Notes under the pieces: model-generated
Database searches by the model: none
The model's input: only the letters and a program-made list of their open reading frames with translations
What the model was told of the DNA's origin: nothing
Program-made: the position numbers and the translations under genes
Shown: positions 46,650 through 58,071 of the stretch, one piece after another
Layout: each line of letters begins with the position of its first letter
Numbering within the stretch: the first letter of the stretch is position 1
Source: Saposhnikovia divaricata
Taxonomy: Eukaryota; Streptophyta; Magnoliopsida; Apiales; Apiaceae
Assembly: GCA_036435485.1 (NCBI GenBank)
Contig: CM071596.1
Coordinates: 66,017,001-66,081,000 of the forward strand
Direction of reading: 5' to 3'
Length of the DNA stretch: 64,000 nt

Positions 46650-49124
46650 TTACGAGGCAGGGGCATCCTGATTGGCATTGGTGGCCTCCTTGGTCTTCCT
46701 CGCCTCCTCCTCGAGCCTGGCCTCCTCGGCATCCTCGTCAGCTATTTTTTGCTTTAAAGACTCTGCGAAGTCGGCATTTCCGGGCCCAAGCCGGTCCCAC
46801 TCAAAGTCGGGGATCGTTCGAATGAACCCCTTCATGAATGAGACCTGACCCTGGGCCACGAAAGTCTCCTCAGCAGTTGCCAACTCAGCCTTGGCACCAT
46901 CCAGCTCGCGATTCAGCCTAGCGATCTCATCGGCATTCTTTTTAGCAGCTTCCTCGCTGGATTTCTGTAGCTCCAGAAATGCTTTTTCAAAGTCATTCCT
47001 TTCTTTCTTGACATTCTTGAGGTCGGTGCGAAGCTAGGCGGTTTCAGTAGACAGCTGTTTCTTGAACTCGGCCTGGAGGGATCGTTTGTCTTCCACTTTT
47101 TGGAACTCAAGAACCTTGTTCTTTTTGTCCAGCAGAAAGTAGTTCTTGGTATGTGCAGCCTGTCGGATAAATGCTTCGGCTAAGCACTTAGTCAAAGCGT
47201 TAGCATTTTCCTCAGGGGGCGCCTTCCACCAGCTGGATGCCTCAGCCTCCTCAGTATACTTGCTCCCCAGCGAGGCAAAGAGATGCTGGGTCGCAGTAGC
47301 ATTCACGGTTCGTGAGGTTGGCTGAGACGATCCGTCAGGTTGCCCATCTTTCCTCGCCCGCTTCAAAGGGCTTTGCTCGGAAGAATTCTGAGTTTGATCC
47401 CCAGCAACATTTGACTGGGGTGGGGGATCGTTGACAGGTTTAGCCACTGGTGGCTTAATGGGAGGAGGAGGAGGAACCTTCGAGCCGGAGGTCGCTTTTG
47501 AGGACGCCCCTCTCTTGCTACTTTGGAGAAATGGGGGAGCCTGACTTTTTCCGCCGCAAGCAGACATATCTGTAGAGAAATAAAGGACAAGTTACAAATA
47601 GTTCAAATAATACGGCATAAAGTAAAACAGTTATGCATATGGAGTAAAAAGGAATGCGATGCATGTTTCGTTATTATCCTAGAAGTACCCTCTTCTGTTA
47701 CTATCTCGACATGAGATGACGAGGCCTCTTCTTGGTTCTTTCTTTTTCGCGAGGTCCTCCTCGCAGTTGAAGGCCCCGCTTCAGGGGAAGCATCTATCCC
47801 TTCTTTGAGGAATCCGCATTCTATTAGGTTTTCTATAGAAAGAAGAGTCCTAATGTTCCTTTCCTCCGCGGTGGATTTTGTTAATACATCATCAGCTCGC
47901 TGTTTTTCAACACCTCTTAGGACGGTGCGAACTGGAACGACTGCGATGCCAAAGGAGTTATTAGTTTGAGAACAAAAAGCAAAGAGTAAGATAAAGGGTT
48001 ATTGTCTCGATAGCTTACCGGGGAGGTAGTTGAAGCTCGTTTTAACTCGAGAAACCTCGTGTACATAGAAGAAAGGCTCCTTCCACGAGCCCGCATTACT
48101 TATCCCGCCTCGGAGAAGGCTTTTCTTGTTGAATTCTGGCCACACTGAGAAGTAGACGTAGCCAAAATCCTTGGCTCCACATCGCTTCAGTTGAAGGAAG
48201 TAGCCCATTGTCTTCGCATCTAGGGGGGATATCCAAGCTTGTGGTAAAGTATGTACAAGGCAATCATGGATCGATAGATATTGGTGCTGATTTGGATGGG
48301 GGCTAGATAGTATGTCTCACAGACGTCCTTAATGAATGGGTGGAGAGGAGAAGAGACGCCTATCTTCATTAGAGGGACCGTTAGAACCATTCTGGGCACT
48401 CTGCCTCCATTCTCTTCGTGGTTGAAGCGAAGGTTGAAGACATATCGCGGCATGCAAGTACGCGAGGTTTCCCTGCCTTAATCTTTGAACCAAGCTCGAT
48501 GTCCTTGGGGTTAGGCCCATCAACATAAATAACTCCCTCCAGCTCTGGTTGAGGGGTAGGGACATAAGGATCGGGTGAAGCTTCGGGAATATAGTCATAA
48601 TCTCTGAAGTTTACGACTCTGGCCACTTCGTCAAGGCCACCATCATCAGAGGAAGGCTCTTCGTAGTCATCATCGTCAGAGTTGGCTTCGTTGTCAGCAC
48701 CTCCCTCAATATCATAATAGGCATCGCCTAATGAATCTATTGGAGAATCAATTATGTGAATGGGCGACATGGTTTGAGATGGAGGTATTCTAGAGAGAAT
48801 TTCTGCTGCCTTAGAGCTAAATTCATCTCCTTTTTTTGTCAACGTCTCGAGGTCATGTTCGATGTCGGTCATGTTGGTGTGAGGCTCATTTTCAGCTGGA
48901 AGTACATCTAAAGATTGATTTCGCGAGCTTGAAGGGTGCTTTGTTCTCCACGAAGTCAGAGGCACTTCTCGGGTATATTCTTCGTTAGACCACAGGGGGT
49001 CGAAGTATAACTTGAACGAGCTTTCACTCGTGCTCGTAGCTCTTGCGATATTGGCTGCTGCAGCATCGCTAATTTGTATATGAGGCATCGGAGAAGGTGT
49101 CGTTGAACTTTCGTCTTGTGACAT
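46650..49124 (-). pseudogene. antisense gene of the Tat element (Transposase_28-like, function unknown)
   Basis: The coding segments lie on the minus strand, opposite to gag-pol. It begins MSQDESSTTPSPMPHI (49124) with an acidic Ser/Asp-rich domain to about 48460. After a frameshift comes NPFIKDV-type sequence (PLHPFIKDVCETYYLAPIQI), then a further frame change into GYFLQLKRCGAKDFGYVYFSV and NAGSWKEPFFYVHE, the pattern of the putative gypsy-type transposon protein family (Pfam Transposase_28). A Lys/Arg-rich part (about 47950-47690) and a Pro-rich part with a coiled coil (47567-46650, one TAG at 47034) follow. An intron with acceptor CTACAG near 47580 is likely. Such antisense ORFs are known in Tat elements, but their role is not. 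Confidence 0.72.
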
Positions 49125-49815
49125 TTGAAAAGGGTGAAATGATTAAGTGTGTGCTCTTACAAAAAGCAAATGAAGGATGAGAAAGGAATAAATAAACAGA
49201 AAGGCTCTATGTGTTCCTAGGGTATCGCATTTAGGTCTCGGGAAGGGATTGCATCTATGTTCCTATGGGAGAAATCGCATTTCTATCGCAGCGAGGACGG
49301 GATCGCTTATTCAAATTAGCATTATGGGATCGCTGTCAAAAGGGATCGCATCGCATACAACTAAAGCTATCTAATCATGCAATTATGATGAAGAATAACA
49401 ATTTAAATGCAAAAAAAGAATGAAGACTTACTTTTTCTTGAGGAAAGTTGGAGAAATCTGAAGAAAGTTGGGGTCGCTGGTAATAAGGCCTGAGAATTCC
49501 TTGCGTTTGATCTGGGAGCAAACTGACAGCACTTCAACAATGTGTTAATGAGATGAAAAAAGGAAATGATAGTGACAGGGGTATATATAGCCCATCAGGA
49601 GAGAGAAAGATATGGACACGTGTCAAGATCTCGGCCGTTGAGTACGCATCTCGAGACACGACAGCTGTCAAACCTCTTCAAATTCTTGGGGTCGCGATCG
49701 TTCCAACGGTCATATTCATATCAGTAGCAAGCCATGGCCTTGCATTGCGGCATCACCTGATTAATATTTGAGTCCACATCGCATCTCTAATGGCAACATG
49801 GACTCGGGGGGTAGT
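49125..49815 (-). promoter_or_regulatory. putative promoter of the antisense gene; PPT at the far end
   Basis: On the minus strand a perfect palindrome GACACGTGTC (G-box core, 49615-49624) is followed about 25 bases downstream by GGGCTATATATACCCC (TATA, 49579-49594). The start codon lies about 450 bp further. On the plus strand the G tract CGGGGGGTAG (49805-49814) just before the 3' LTR serves as PPT. Confidence 0.55.
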
Positions 49816-50542
49816 TGTTATGCCCAAATCTGGCATAATAGCTAAATTGATTTGATTTGCTAAATTAATGATTCATAATTGACTATGGGCCTAGAAGATG
49901 ACAATTGGGCCACTAAAGAACACCATTGGGTTCAGCCCGGCACAGCTACAGTGCCACTGCGCTCATGATCTGGTCTAAGGGGCCGCTTCGCTGGTGTGCT
50001 CTCATCGGGATCGCTTCGCGATGCCAACACATCTGTTGGATCGCTATCTCTAGTTCTTTATTGGAAGGCTCATGGCCAGACCCAGGGTCGCATGAGTAGT
50101 AAGACATATGGGATCGCTTCGCATGGCTAGATCCCACTAGGTCGCATGCTAGGTCCTGATTGATTCTCTATTTGCCAATTCTATCCGTTCGAGACTATGG
50201 GCTTCCACAGCTGGGCCATGGATCACGGATAGGATTGATGATTCACTGCCATGTCAGCCCTAATCGAGTGGGCTTGGACTTTGGTTTATCTCTTAAAACC
50301 CTAGCCCGCCTAGGTAACTTATTGCCCAAGAACTACGTCAGGCTTGATCCCTATAAATAGGGTACGTAGGCACCTTGACACGGATGAGAAACAGTTTACC
50401 TGCAAACACCTATCAAGCTCAGCCACATCTAAACACACAAACCCTAATCCTTGTTCTTCTTTTGTTAGCAAAATATCCATATTTTGCTCCGATAATCCAG
50501 CAAACCTCCAAAATATTGTTATACAATATTCTCCCTATAACA
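49816..50542 (+). repeat. 3' LTR of the gypsy element
   Basis: 727 bp, same length as the 5' LTR with seven substitutions seen (about 1.0%), mostly transitions. TATA at 50352-50358. Followed by the TSD ATAAT at 50543-50547. Confidence 0.95.
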
Positions 50543-50547
50543 ATAAT

Positions 50548-51193
50548 CAATGACGATTAATCAACCGATTAATCAGATTGATAAAATTTTTATCATATTA
50601 ATTTTCATATAATAGGATGTCATTTCCACATGGAAATTACAATTTTATCAAAAAAAGAAAGAATAGATTTAGATGATTTAATTTTTTTCATCACTGTAGA
50701 AGCCTCACGAACCGACTTTCTGAATAAACATAAGCAAACGGTACGAGCAAATCTATTAAAGCAAATTAAATCAAACTAGTTTTGGAAGAGTATGCTTTCC
50801 TATATTTTCATTTTTCACCCTTCAATCTCTAAATTGTATTTTAATTATAAATAAAACTATCGTACACCTATTGAGTTAACGAAATGCACGTCAATTGGTA
50901 TTTGAGGAAGTTAAATCAAATTAGTTTTGGAAGAGTATGTTTTTCTATATCTTCATTTTTCACCAATTTATAAAGTTTTTTTTTGATCCAAGAAGTACTA
51001 CATAGTTAACGGGATCAATTCAATCGGTCAGGTAGAAACAAAATCACACAAATTTTTAAATAAATGATCAATAATGATTAAATAGGCCAATACAATATTA
51101 TCATATCAATTTTTATATAAGAGGGTATCATTATCATATCAGATTTATAAAAATAGACTTAAAGCAACTCCAACAGACACCAATTTAAAAATA
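50548..51193. other. AT-rich intergenic DNA, no gene seen
   Basis: Contains two near copies of a TTAAATCAAANTAGTTTTGGAAGAGTATG-like segment (about 50767 and 50923), the second related to the sequence left of the gypsy insertion. Confidence 0.6.
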
Positions 51194-51580
51194 TTAGCTC
51201 GATGAAATATTCGGCTAAAAAATCTGGATCTGAATTTTTTGTTTGTTTGTTGCCCTCCAATTTTAGCTCGGTGAAATACTAAGCAAAAATTTCAGGGTTT
51301 GAATTTTTTGTTCGTTGGTTGCCCCCTAATTTTAGCTCGGTGAAATACTGAGCTAAAAATTTTGAATTTGAATTTTTTGTTTGTTGGTTGCCCCCCGGTT
51401 TTAGCACGATGAAATACTGAGCTAAAAATTCAGGGTTTGAATTTTTGTTGTTGGTTGCACCCCAGTTTTAACTCGGTGAAATGCTCAACTAAAAATTCTG
51501 GGTTTGAATTTTTTGGTTATGGTTACCTCCCAGTTTTACCTCGGTGAAAAACTAGGCTAAAAAATATGGGTTTGAGTTTT
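51194..51580. repeat. minisatellite, six copies of a 67-69-bp unit
   Basis: Unit starts at 51194, 51263, 51332, 51401, 51468 and 51536. Each has TTAGCTCGGTGAAATACTGA, a GCTAAAAATTC part, a GGTTTGAATTTTTTG part and a GTTGGTTGCCCCC part, with a few differences per unit. No ORF runs through it. Confidence 0.9.
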
Positions 51581-52400
51581 TAGTGCATATTCCTATCATA
51601 CTTTATGAAATTTGAATTCTGATGGTTCATTTTTGTGTAAATTTTGGTTTACCTATGTGATATGCCAAAAGTGTTTCGTGTGTCGTGTAGTGTAACGTTT
51701 GTCTTTATGACATCAGCCCTTTTAATCATGCACCATATTTATAGCCATGATTACATAGCTATAATGATGATGGTGCTTCTTTTGGATTTCGGGACGACTG
51801 CGATGATTACACTTATCCTTTCTCTCTCTTCTCTTTTGCATGTAGATACCGTAGTTTATTTTCATTTTTATTTTTTACGCTTACAAAATTATCTCCGAGT
51901 ACTCTTCTGTTTTTGTTGTCTCTTGTTCTTTAGACTATTTTCAAGCTTTCCCAGTGGTTTTCTTTTATTTTCAACCTTTTTTTCTTAAGCTTCTTATATT
52001 TCAACGTGGTTCTTCTATCGTTCTTCTTTTCAATCTTTGGAGTTTCTATCCTACTTGTGTGATAGAATGTTCTCGTTTAGTCATTATTTTTTTGTCGTCT
52101 GAAAGACTGTATATATGCATGTATGTATAGGCTAATTTGCCATGTGTTGCTTTTTTGATTACTGTAACCTTATTTTTGATCGAGCGTCCCCTTTGCATGC
52201 TCCTGACTTTTATGCCTGTTATGTGTTTATCTTTTTGTGTTTTCGAACTCTTACATATATTATTTTTTCTCCTTCCTTCCTTTCTTTATCTTACTTGGGC
52301 CGGGCTTCGGGGAACACCTGTTACTTGGTTTAGCTACTGCTATGTCTCCCCGAAGACGTTTCACTGAACTGGATCTGCAACCCCTGAATTTTTAGAGTAC
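51581..52400. other. no gene identified; T-rich
   Basis: Short plus-strand open frames here are Phe/Leu-rich products of T-rich DNA and show no protein family pattern. It could be 5' flank of the TE-derived gene at 52401. Confidence 0.45.
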
Positions 52401-53031
52401 ATGACCGGGGAAGGGGAGACTTTATGTACCGCGGTTGGCGGTTGGAAGGACATGACCCCTATCTGTTCTTCAGGAAGTATCAATCAGTCCGTCGAGATTT
52501 CTACTTCAATGAGTACAATGAAATGTACAAAGCTCAGGAGGATCTGGGTTTGGAGACTTTCGACAAGGATGCAATGGACTTGGCTTTTGAAGATCATCCT
52601 TATGTCAACCAAGATTCAACATTTTTTGTGGATGTGCTTGGCTTAGACGAGGATTTCTGGGCCATGTTTGGGTTTGGAGAGGGGTATGGCTGGAGACGGA
52701 CCCGAGAGGGCGAGAAGTTATATGATCGCCCCAAGAATGGGTAAATTGGGATGCCAGTGGAACACTTTCGGGCCGCATTCTAATGCTTGAGCCACCAATT
52801 CATCCATGCTTTGTTGCGGGTATATTACATATTCTCATTTCTCAACTAACCCCAAACTCGATGCGATTTATGAACTGGTATCTTAGCATATGCTCCCACA
52901 AGTAAATAGAGCCGACCTATCGCTCCTTCTTCAGAATTTTTAAATTGAGCCGGTCTAATGAGGCTCCCCTATATGAACTACACATCCAAAGGAAGGAGCT
53001 CGGATACGGTCGAAAGGATAAACTTCATGTG

Positions 53032-56000
53032 TGTGACGCCCCCAGATCCGGGGTCGGAGATCTAGGCGCTCACGGTCCATTTTCCATTAGTAACATACCT
53101 GTTCTTGCACACAATATATATAACACAGCCATCGACCCCACAATAAACTCACACCACACTTACACACACAGGTTAGAGCCTCAGAAACGTCACACATTGA
53201 TTAAACAGTAATAAAGTTATCAGAGTTATTACAGACCGAATTAAATAGTATTTATGCTACCAGCAACACTCCGATATGAAGCAAAGCTGGCGGCTTGAAA
53301 GTTTGTTACGATACACTGCCTTGCACAGGTCATGCTGATAAATAAAACGTACTAACAAAAGCTGCCAACCAATCCGGCTAATGGGGCCTACCGGTGGAAT
53401 CTCAAGTGGAGGCTCGGGCCTAGTCACCTGCTTTCGAGCAGTCTGCCTGGGTCTTGCCATTTCGCTTAGCTGTTGTGTTTGTAAAGTTTGAAAACAAGCA
53501 AGAGTGAGCAACTATAGCTCAGCAAGAAATATATATATATAAGATAAGCAATATACATCTCATATGATTGGCAGTTGATATATTTGTTTGTATCAATCAG
53601 TAATAAAATCACTTGTCATAGTTGATAAATCTCGAAGGTGCAACAATATGTGCCCTTGTTTTCAAAATAAACTTGCAGTTCTAGATACTGCATTGAATCA
53701 ACATCTTTCTCATCAAAATAGAACACTATCAGCAACTTGGCACAAAAGCCTAAGAAGCAGTGTCAAAGCATCTTTCCAAAATGGAGGAATGGGACTTAAA
53801 GAAAACATAAAAACCTGACAAGGATTGACGATGATCAGTCGCCACATCCAAGTCCAATAATCCGCGGGTCTTCTCTACCGGTAGAAGGATAGAAACTACA
53901 TCCGTAACTATCCCTCGGGTGAAAACTACATCCGTAATCACCCTCGATGAAAACTACATCCGTAATCATCCTTCGGCAACACCTGGGCCGGAATAATAAG
54001 TGATGGACCGCCTGGCTCACGGCCGCTTACACATCCCGGGAATCGTTCGTCAACGGTTCCCACACCTGCCAGAGTCCCTATTTCTTTTCTTTTAAAACTT
54101 GATTTTGATTGAAAACAGAGTAGTTGAGGTCCGACATCAGTCGACCGATGATTCTTGAAATCATACAAGAAGCAGAATCTGACCGGGGGTTTTTGAAAAT
54201 GTTTTGAGTTCGAAAGAGTTCGAGTTTGAAAGTATTAAAAAGTATCTTGGATTAACTTTGTCTTTAAATAATGAACAGTAATTAATAAATAATATTTTAA
54301 GATTTAATATTAATAATTAATAAAATAATTATTCGATAAAATAAACTCTTAATCCAAGATAGGGTTTCGAGTATTTACGAAGATATAACGATAGTTATTT
54401 GAATATACGATACCACCCGAATGACCCTTCGGGTTTTCGCAATATAGATACGATATAATAATATACCGCTCCCCGGTCAATAGTATATACGGACCGCTAC
54501 GACCTCTATTGCTAGAGTCGTTGTCCGAAGAAAACATTTCAATCTAAGTTCAAGGGGTAAAAGCATACATGTACTTGTTCAATCTCAATTGCATCAATAC
54601 TTCGATAAACATAGCATTTGATATCATTTGAAAACTACAAACACAACAGTAAAAGTCCTTGTATATGGATAAGTTTTGAAAAGTAAACTTGCCTTGGTTT
54701 GGTTGGGGTGGTCGAGCGTGCGGATTCGAACGATCTATACATAAACAATAATCGTTCGTTAGTACCTTAACAATTTCTCTTTAATTACGGGGTTTTAAGG
54801 GGGTACGAAATTAACTTAACGACTTCGTCTTATGACTCCCTAGCCCCACTATAGGTCCATGTCATCACTCGTTTACGCTCGTCACTTACTCGACTTAATT
54901 TAGTTACCACGTTCGAATCATAACCACTAACCCTAGAATAATGTTCCACTAATCGATTTTTTTCCATTGCGCGAATTTTACTCTAGCATTTTTATAAAAT
55001 CCAAAAATTCATATTTTAATCCAATTCCTTTTGGGTGGTCTTCACCACTACATTACCTACATTCTCAAATTTTTCCATGATCCCAAATATATTTTAAGGT
55101 GTTTAAACAAGGTTCACAAGGGGGTCACTTAATGCAGTCCATAGTCCAGAAACAAAATTCACTCCTCCGGCCATAACTAAAAATACACACATCACCTAGC
55201 TATGAATATTACATTTCCAGAAACTACATTCAATTATCTTTCCAACAATATAAGGTAGGACATCAGGGGACATCATTTGGGTGTTCAAAATCGTGCTACA
55301 ACACAGATCAAAGTTCCTGGACAAACTCAGCAAGCTCAAATCACTTAGATCAACCATTTTTCATACTTCCATAACATAAACACCACTTAATACACTTAGA
55401 TCATGACTCATAACACTCATGGAGATATATATATTAACCATAGCCATAAAAATCACAATCTCAACATCAAAACCCAAGATCCATGCTATCCAATACATAT
55501 ACATTCAAGATAAGCCCTAAAATACATGGATCTACTACCACACTATATGAACAACACATAACCAAGGGTGGTTTGAGATTTTATACCTTCTTGAGTAGCT
55601 AAGGACCTTGAATGAGCTTTACAACAACTAAGAATACTTGGATGAGCCCTCACACACCTTAATCCTTCAAGATCTAAAAGATAATAAACTTATGTTAACA
55701 CTTTTCTAACTTTCAACAATTTATAACTCAAGAACCAATGGATGGAAGGCCATGTAATTGATACCATACCTCTAATATGATGCAAGGAAGCCCTAGGAAG
55801 GTTGTAGATGAAGAAATCTTGGAGAGAAAATCTCTCCCTCTCTCCCAAGGTGGTTCGGCCGAGAGCTTTACTAAAGGGGGGGGGGGGGTGTTTTTGCTTT
55901 TGTTTTGTTGGAATGGTAAAAAGAAATGCTAGCATGCTATGTATTATTGTGGTTAATAAAGAGTGGTCACATGTTGCCAAGTCTATAGCCTAGGTTGCCT

Positions 56001-56527
56001 CCATGCCCTATTGTCCCCTAAGTACACCATCCATCATGCTAGTCACTATTCACTTTTACTTTTATGTTTTCTAGTTCCTTTTTCTAACTAGCTAGTTACA
56101 TGGCACTTGCATGTAATTCCTTTCCTTGTAATATTATTCTCCCACCAATGCTTGTTATTCAATCCTTACTTCGTATCGTAACTTAATTATTCTCTCGTAA
56201 TAATATTTCGTCACGTAGAGATTTCCCCTATAATTCCTTAAGTACTTATTGTGTAAATTCCTCGAATGTCCATAATTCCTCGTCATAATTCTTAATAAAT
56301 CCTTTAATACTCTAACCATTCTCAAGTTCCAAGTTTTATAAATATTACTAACAGTAAGACTCTTGCCTTTACAATCTCTCTGTATATCTTACATCATAAA
56401 TGCAACAACGCAATTTCTCAGACAATCAATTCTATAAATCAACAGGGATGACTAGAAAGGTTCCATAATGATAATGTCACAAGATATTAAATAAAAGGAA
56501 ATATTACCAAAAATTAGGGTTCTTACA
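53032..56527 (-). mobile_element. solo LTR (3,496 bp) related to the LARD-like family, minus orientation
   Basis: Plus strand TGTGACGCCCCCAGATCCGG..GGGTTCTTACA; perfect 5-bp TSD ATGTG at 53027-53031 and 56528-56532. In reverse complement it starts TGTAAGAACCCTAATTTTT and ends GACCCCGGATCTGGGGGCG-TCACA, matching the ends of the 4.48-kb LTRs (TGTAACAACCCCGATTTTT and GACCCCGGATTTGGGGGCG-TTACA). The body is much diverged and shorter. It splits the TE-derived gene in frame-neutral fashion. A G run (about 55877-55888) and AT-rich parts are present; no coding sequence is recognised. Confidence 0.88.
53888..53976. repeat. three copies of a ~28-30-bp minisatellite in the solo LTR
   Basis: The core AAACTACATCCGTAA recurs at about 53893, 53923 and 53951, each followed by a variant of TCACCCTCG. 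Confidence 0.8.
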
Positions 56528-57180
56528 ATGTGACTCAGTCGGACTCTAACAAGGGTTGGAATCGGGAAATATCTCCTTATGAATATCGAGGGTATAAGCT
56601 TGAGGTGGAAGCTCTCGACATGATGAAGGATTTTGTGAGGTGGTCCTTGGGTCCTTGAACAAGGAATAGTTTCATGAATAGGGATCAGTTATACCGGGTG
56701 AATAGTAAGTCGGGTTCTAACTATCTTTTAATCTCACATTAGTTGTGTTTGTATGTGATGCTACTATCTTCTCATCTTGTTCTTGTGTTAAGGAGAATCA
56801 CCGGGCCTTCGTTTTTGTGCAGTTGTTCCCGGAGTAGACATGGACCAGAAACAAACTTTGAGCAGTTGTCCCCAATGTTCCTGCGATTGAGTTGAAGAGA
56901 CAAATGAAAACCATCACAAACGCACGAGAACCAACATCGGAGAGAGCCCAGTGGTAAATATTTTAGAGGAAACTCAGGAGGTGTCGGAGCCTGTGGCAAC
57001 CTGTGAGGAGCAGTTGATTCCTCGAGGAAGGAGCCATAGTCCTGTCCACAATGGTTAGCCGGGTACCGTTGGTCAAGTTTCTGATTCCTCTGTTCGAGGT
57101 ACCACTGCTCAATTGTCGGTGACTACTACCTTGAGCTCCTCGGTGGCTGTCAGCTTCACCTTCTTTTTCGGGAGGTCCCT

Positions 57181-57506
57181 GCCTCGGGCCATTCTCCGGC
57201 CCCTTTTCCTTGACACGGAATTCTTGGATAGCTGCTTGGATTTATTGTTCCGTCATTCCTGTGAATAGCTGGGGATTGAGGGTCGGTGGGACGATAGTCT
57301 GGTTCTGGTTTTGAGGTTGGGGACGGTGGGTGGACTCTTGGGGGGGGGGGGTTGGCTGGTTGTCATGGGGTCTTTTGTCACGAGTTTGGCTTTGAGTTGT
57401 CATGGTTTTGTTTGCTGCGCCTTGCATGATTATAGGGGAGTGTTGGGTTAGATTTTGGTGGCTTGAATACACATGATTGGAAGTTAGCCCTCCTTCTAGT
57501 GCCACT
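57181..57506 (-). pseudogene. gag N-terminal relic and PBS of a degraded minus-strand Tat-like element
   Basis: On the minus strand TGGCACTAGAAGGAGGG (ending at 57506) matches the PBS of the gypsy element at 29504 at nearly every base. Downstream, MQGAANKTMTTQ opens a Gln/Pro/Thr-rich N-terminus (QPTPPPQESTHRPQPQNQNQ, then PQLFTGMTEQ) typical of gag starts, and a stop follows at about 57242. No capsid or pol remains. A 10-G run lies near 57340. Confidence 0.55.
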
Positions 57507-58071
57507 AATAACATTGCTTTTCGGGCGGGGCCTTTCCCTCGTGGGATAGTGTTAGAGTTGGGCTACGTGTAGGTTTTGGGCCTGCAAAACAATGCCGGCG
57601 AAGGGTTGCCGTTCCGCATCACCTTCGGCGTAAGAATAAGTGTTTGTTTGTAAAAGGAAGAAAAGACTTAACTCTTGGAGACAAAGAAATTTAAAGAGTG
57701 AGTGTGTGTGTGTGTGTAAAAATTGTGAATCCCTTCTAATTCTTTTTTTCATCTATTCATAGGGGAATAGGTGGGGTAGAAGGGAGTTGGTACCTGTCAC
57801 GTGTCTTGTTTTGATAGAATCTGAACTGGGCTGTTTAAGAGACAAACCGATGAGTGTGTAGCTTACTATTGGTCCCGTATTATCTTTTTTTGATAAAATT
57901 TTTGCATGCTTCTATTCTTCTTGTCTCATTCGTTGACTTTTATCTTGTCTTGAATTTGTTTATTTAGGCTCATATTCCGGGTCCATTAAATGGATTGGAC
58001 TTGGGCTTTTTGAGCTATACTATTACTTTAAGTATATAAAATCAACAGAATGATTACATGGAGTGTTACAG
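57507..58071 (-). repeat. probable 5' LTR of the degraded minus-strand element
   Basis: Minus strand, from TGTAACACTCC (58071) down to the PBS. A CACGTG is near 57795 and a TATA-like CTATGAATAG near 57757, about 250 bp before the LTR end. The matching 3' LTR was not found on the left, so the borders are provisional. Confidence 0.45.

Larger units (their letters stand above)
28775..50542 (+). mobile_element. Ty3/gypsy retrotransposon, Tat/Retand lineage, with nested insertion
   Basis: The LTRs (28775-29501 and 49816-50542, each 727 bp, TG..CA) are flanked by the TSD ATAAT (28770-28774 and 50543-50547). Order: LTR, PBS, gag, protease, RT, RNase H, second (aRNH-type) RNase H, integrase, long 3' region with an antisense gene, PPT, LTR. 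A second RNase H and an antisense ORF before the 3' LTR are hallmarks of the Tat lineage. Without the nested 10.1-kb element it is about 11.6 kb. Gag is frameshifted, the protease region is in another frame with stops, and two stops precede the integrase core, so it cannot make its own proteins. Confidence 0.93.
52401..57180 (+). pseudogene. TE-derived gene (retrotransposon antisense-ORF type), split by a solo LTR
   Basis: Part one: an open frame at 52424-52744 (MYRGWRLEGHDPYLFFRKYQ.., acidic, aromatic-rich), then after a frameshift a conserved-looking stretch from about 52771 (HPCFVAGILHILISQLTPNS, MNWYLSICSHK, one TAA, then IEPTYRSFFRIFKLSRS). Part two resumes after the LTR at 56533: deleting 53032-56532 gives one continuous frame to the TGA at about 56658. 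A degenerate tail to about 57180 is rich in Ser, Thr and Glu. The middle resembles the plant gypsy-type transposon proteins (Transposase_28-like) by eye. Together with the minus-strand PBS and gag relic on its right, I infer it is the opposite-strand gene of a minus-oriented Tat element with pol deleted. Confidence 0.55.

Noticed and set aside
51644..52367. Plus-strand ORFs of 63-114 codons, Phe/Leu-rich
   Set aside because: They result from T-rich DNA; no membrane-protein family could be recognised.
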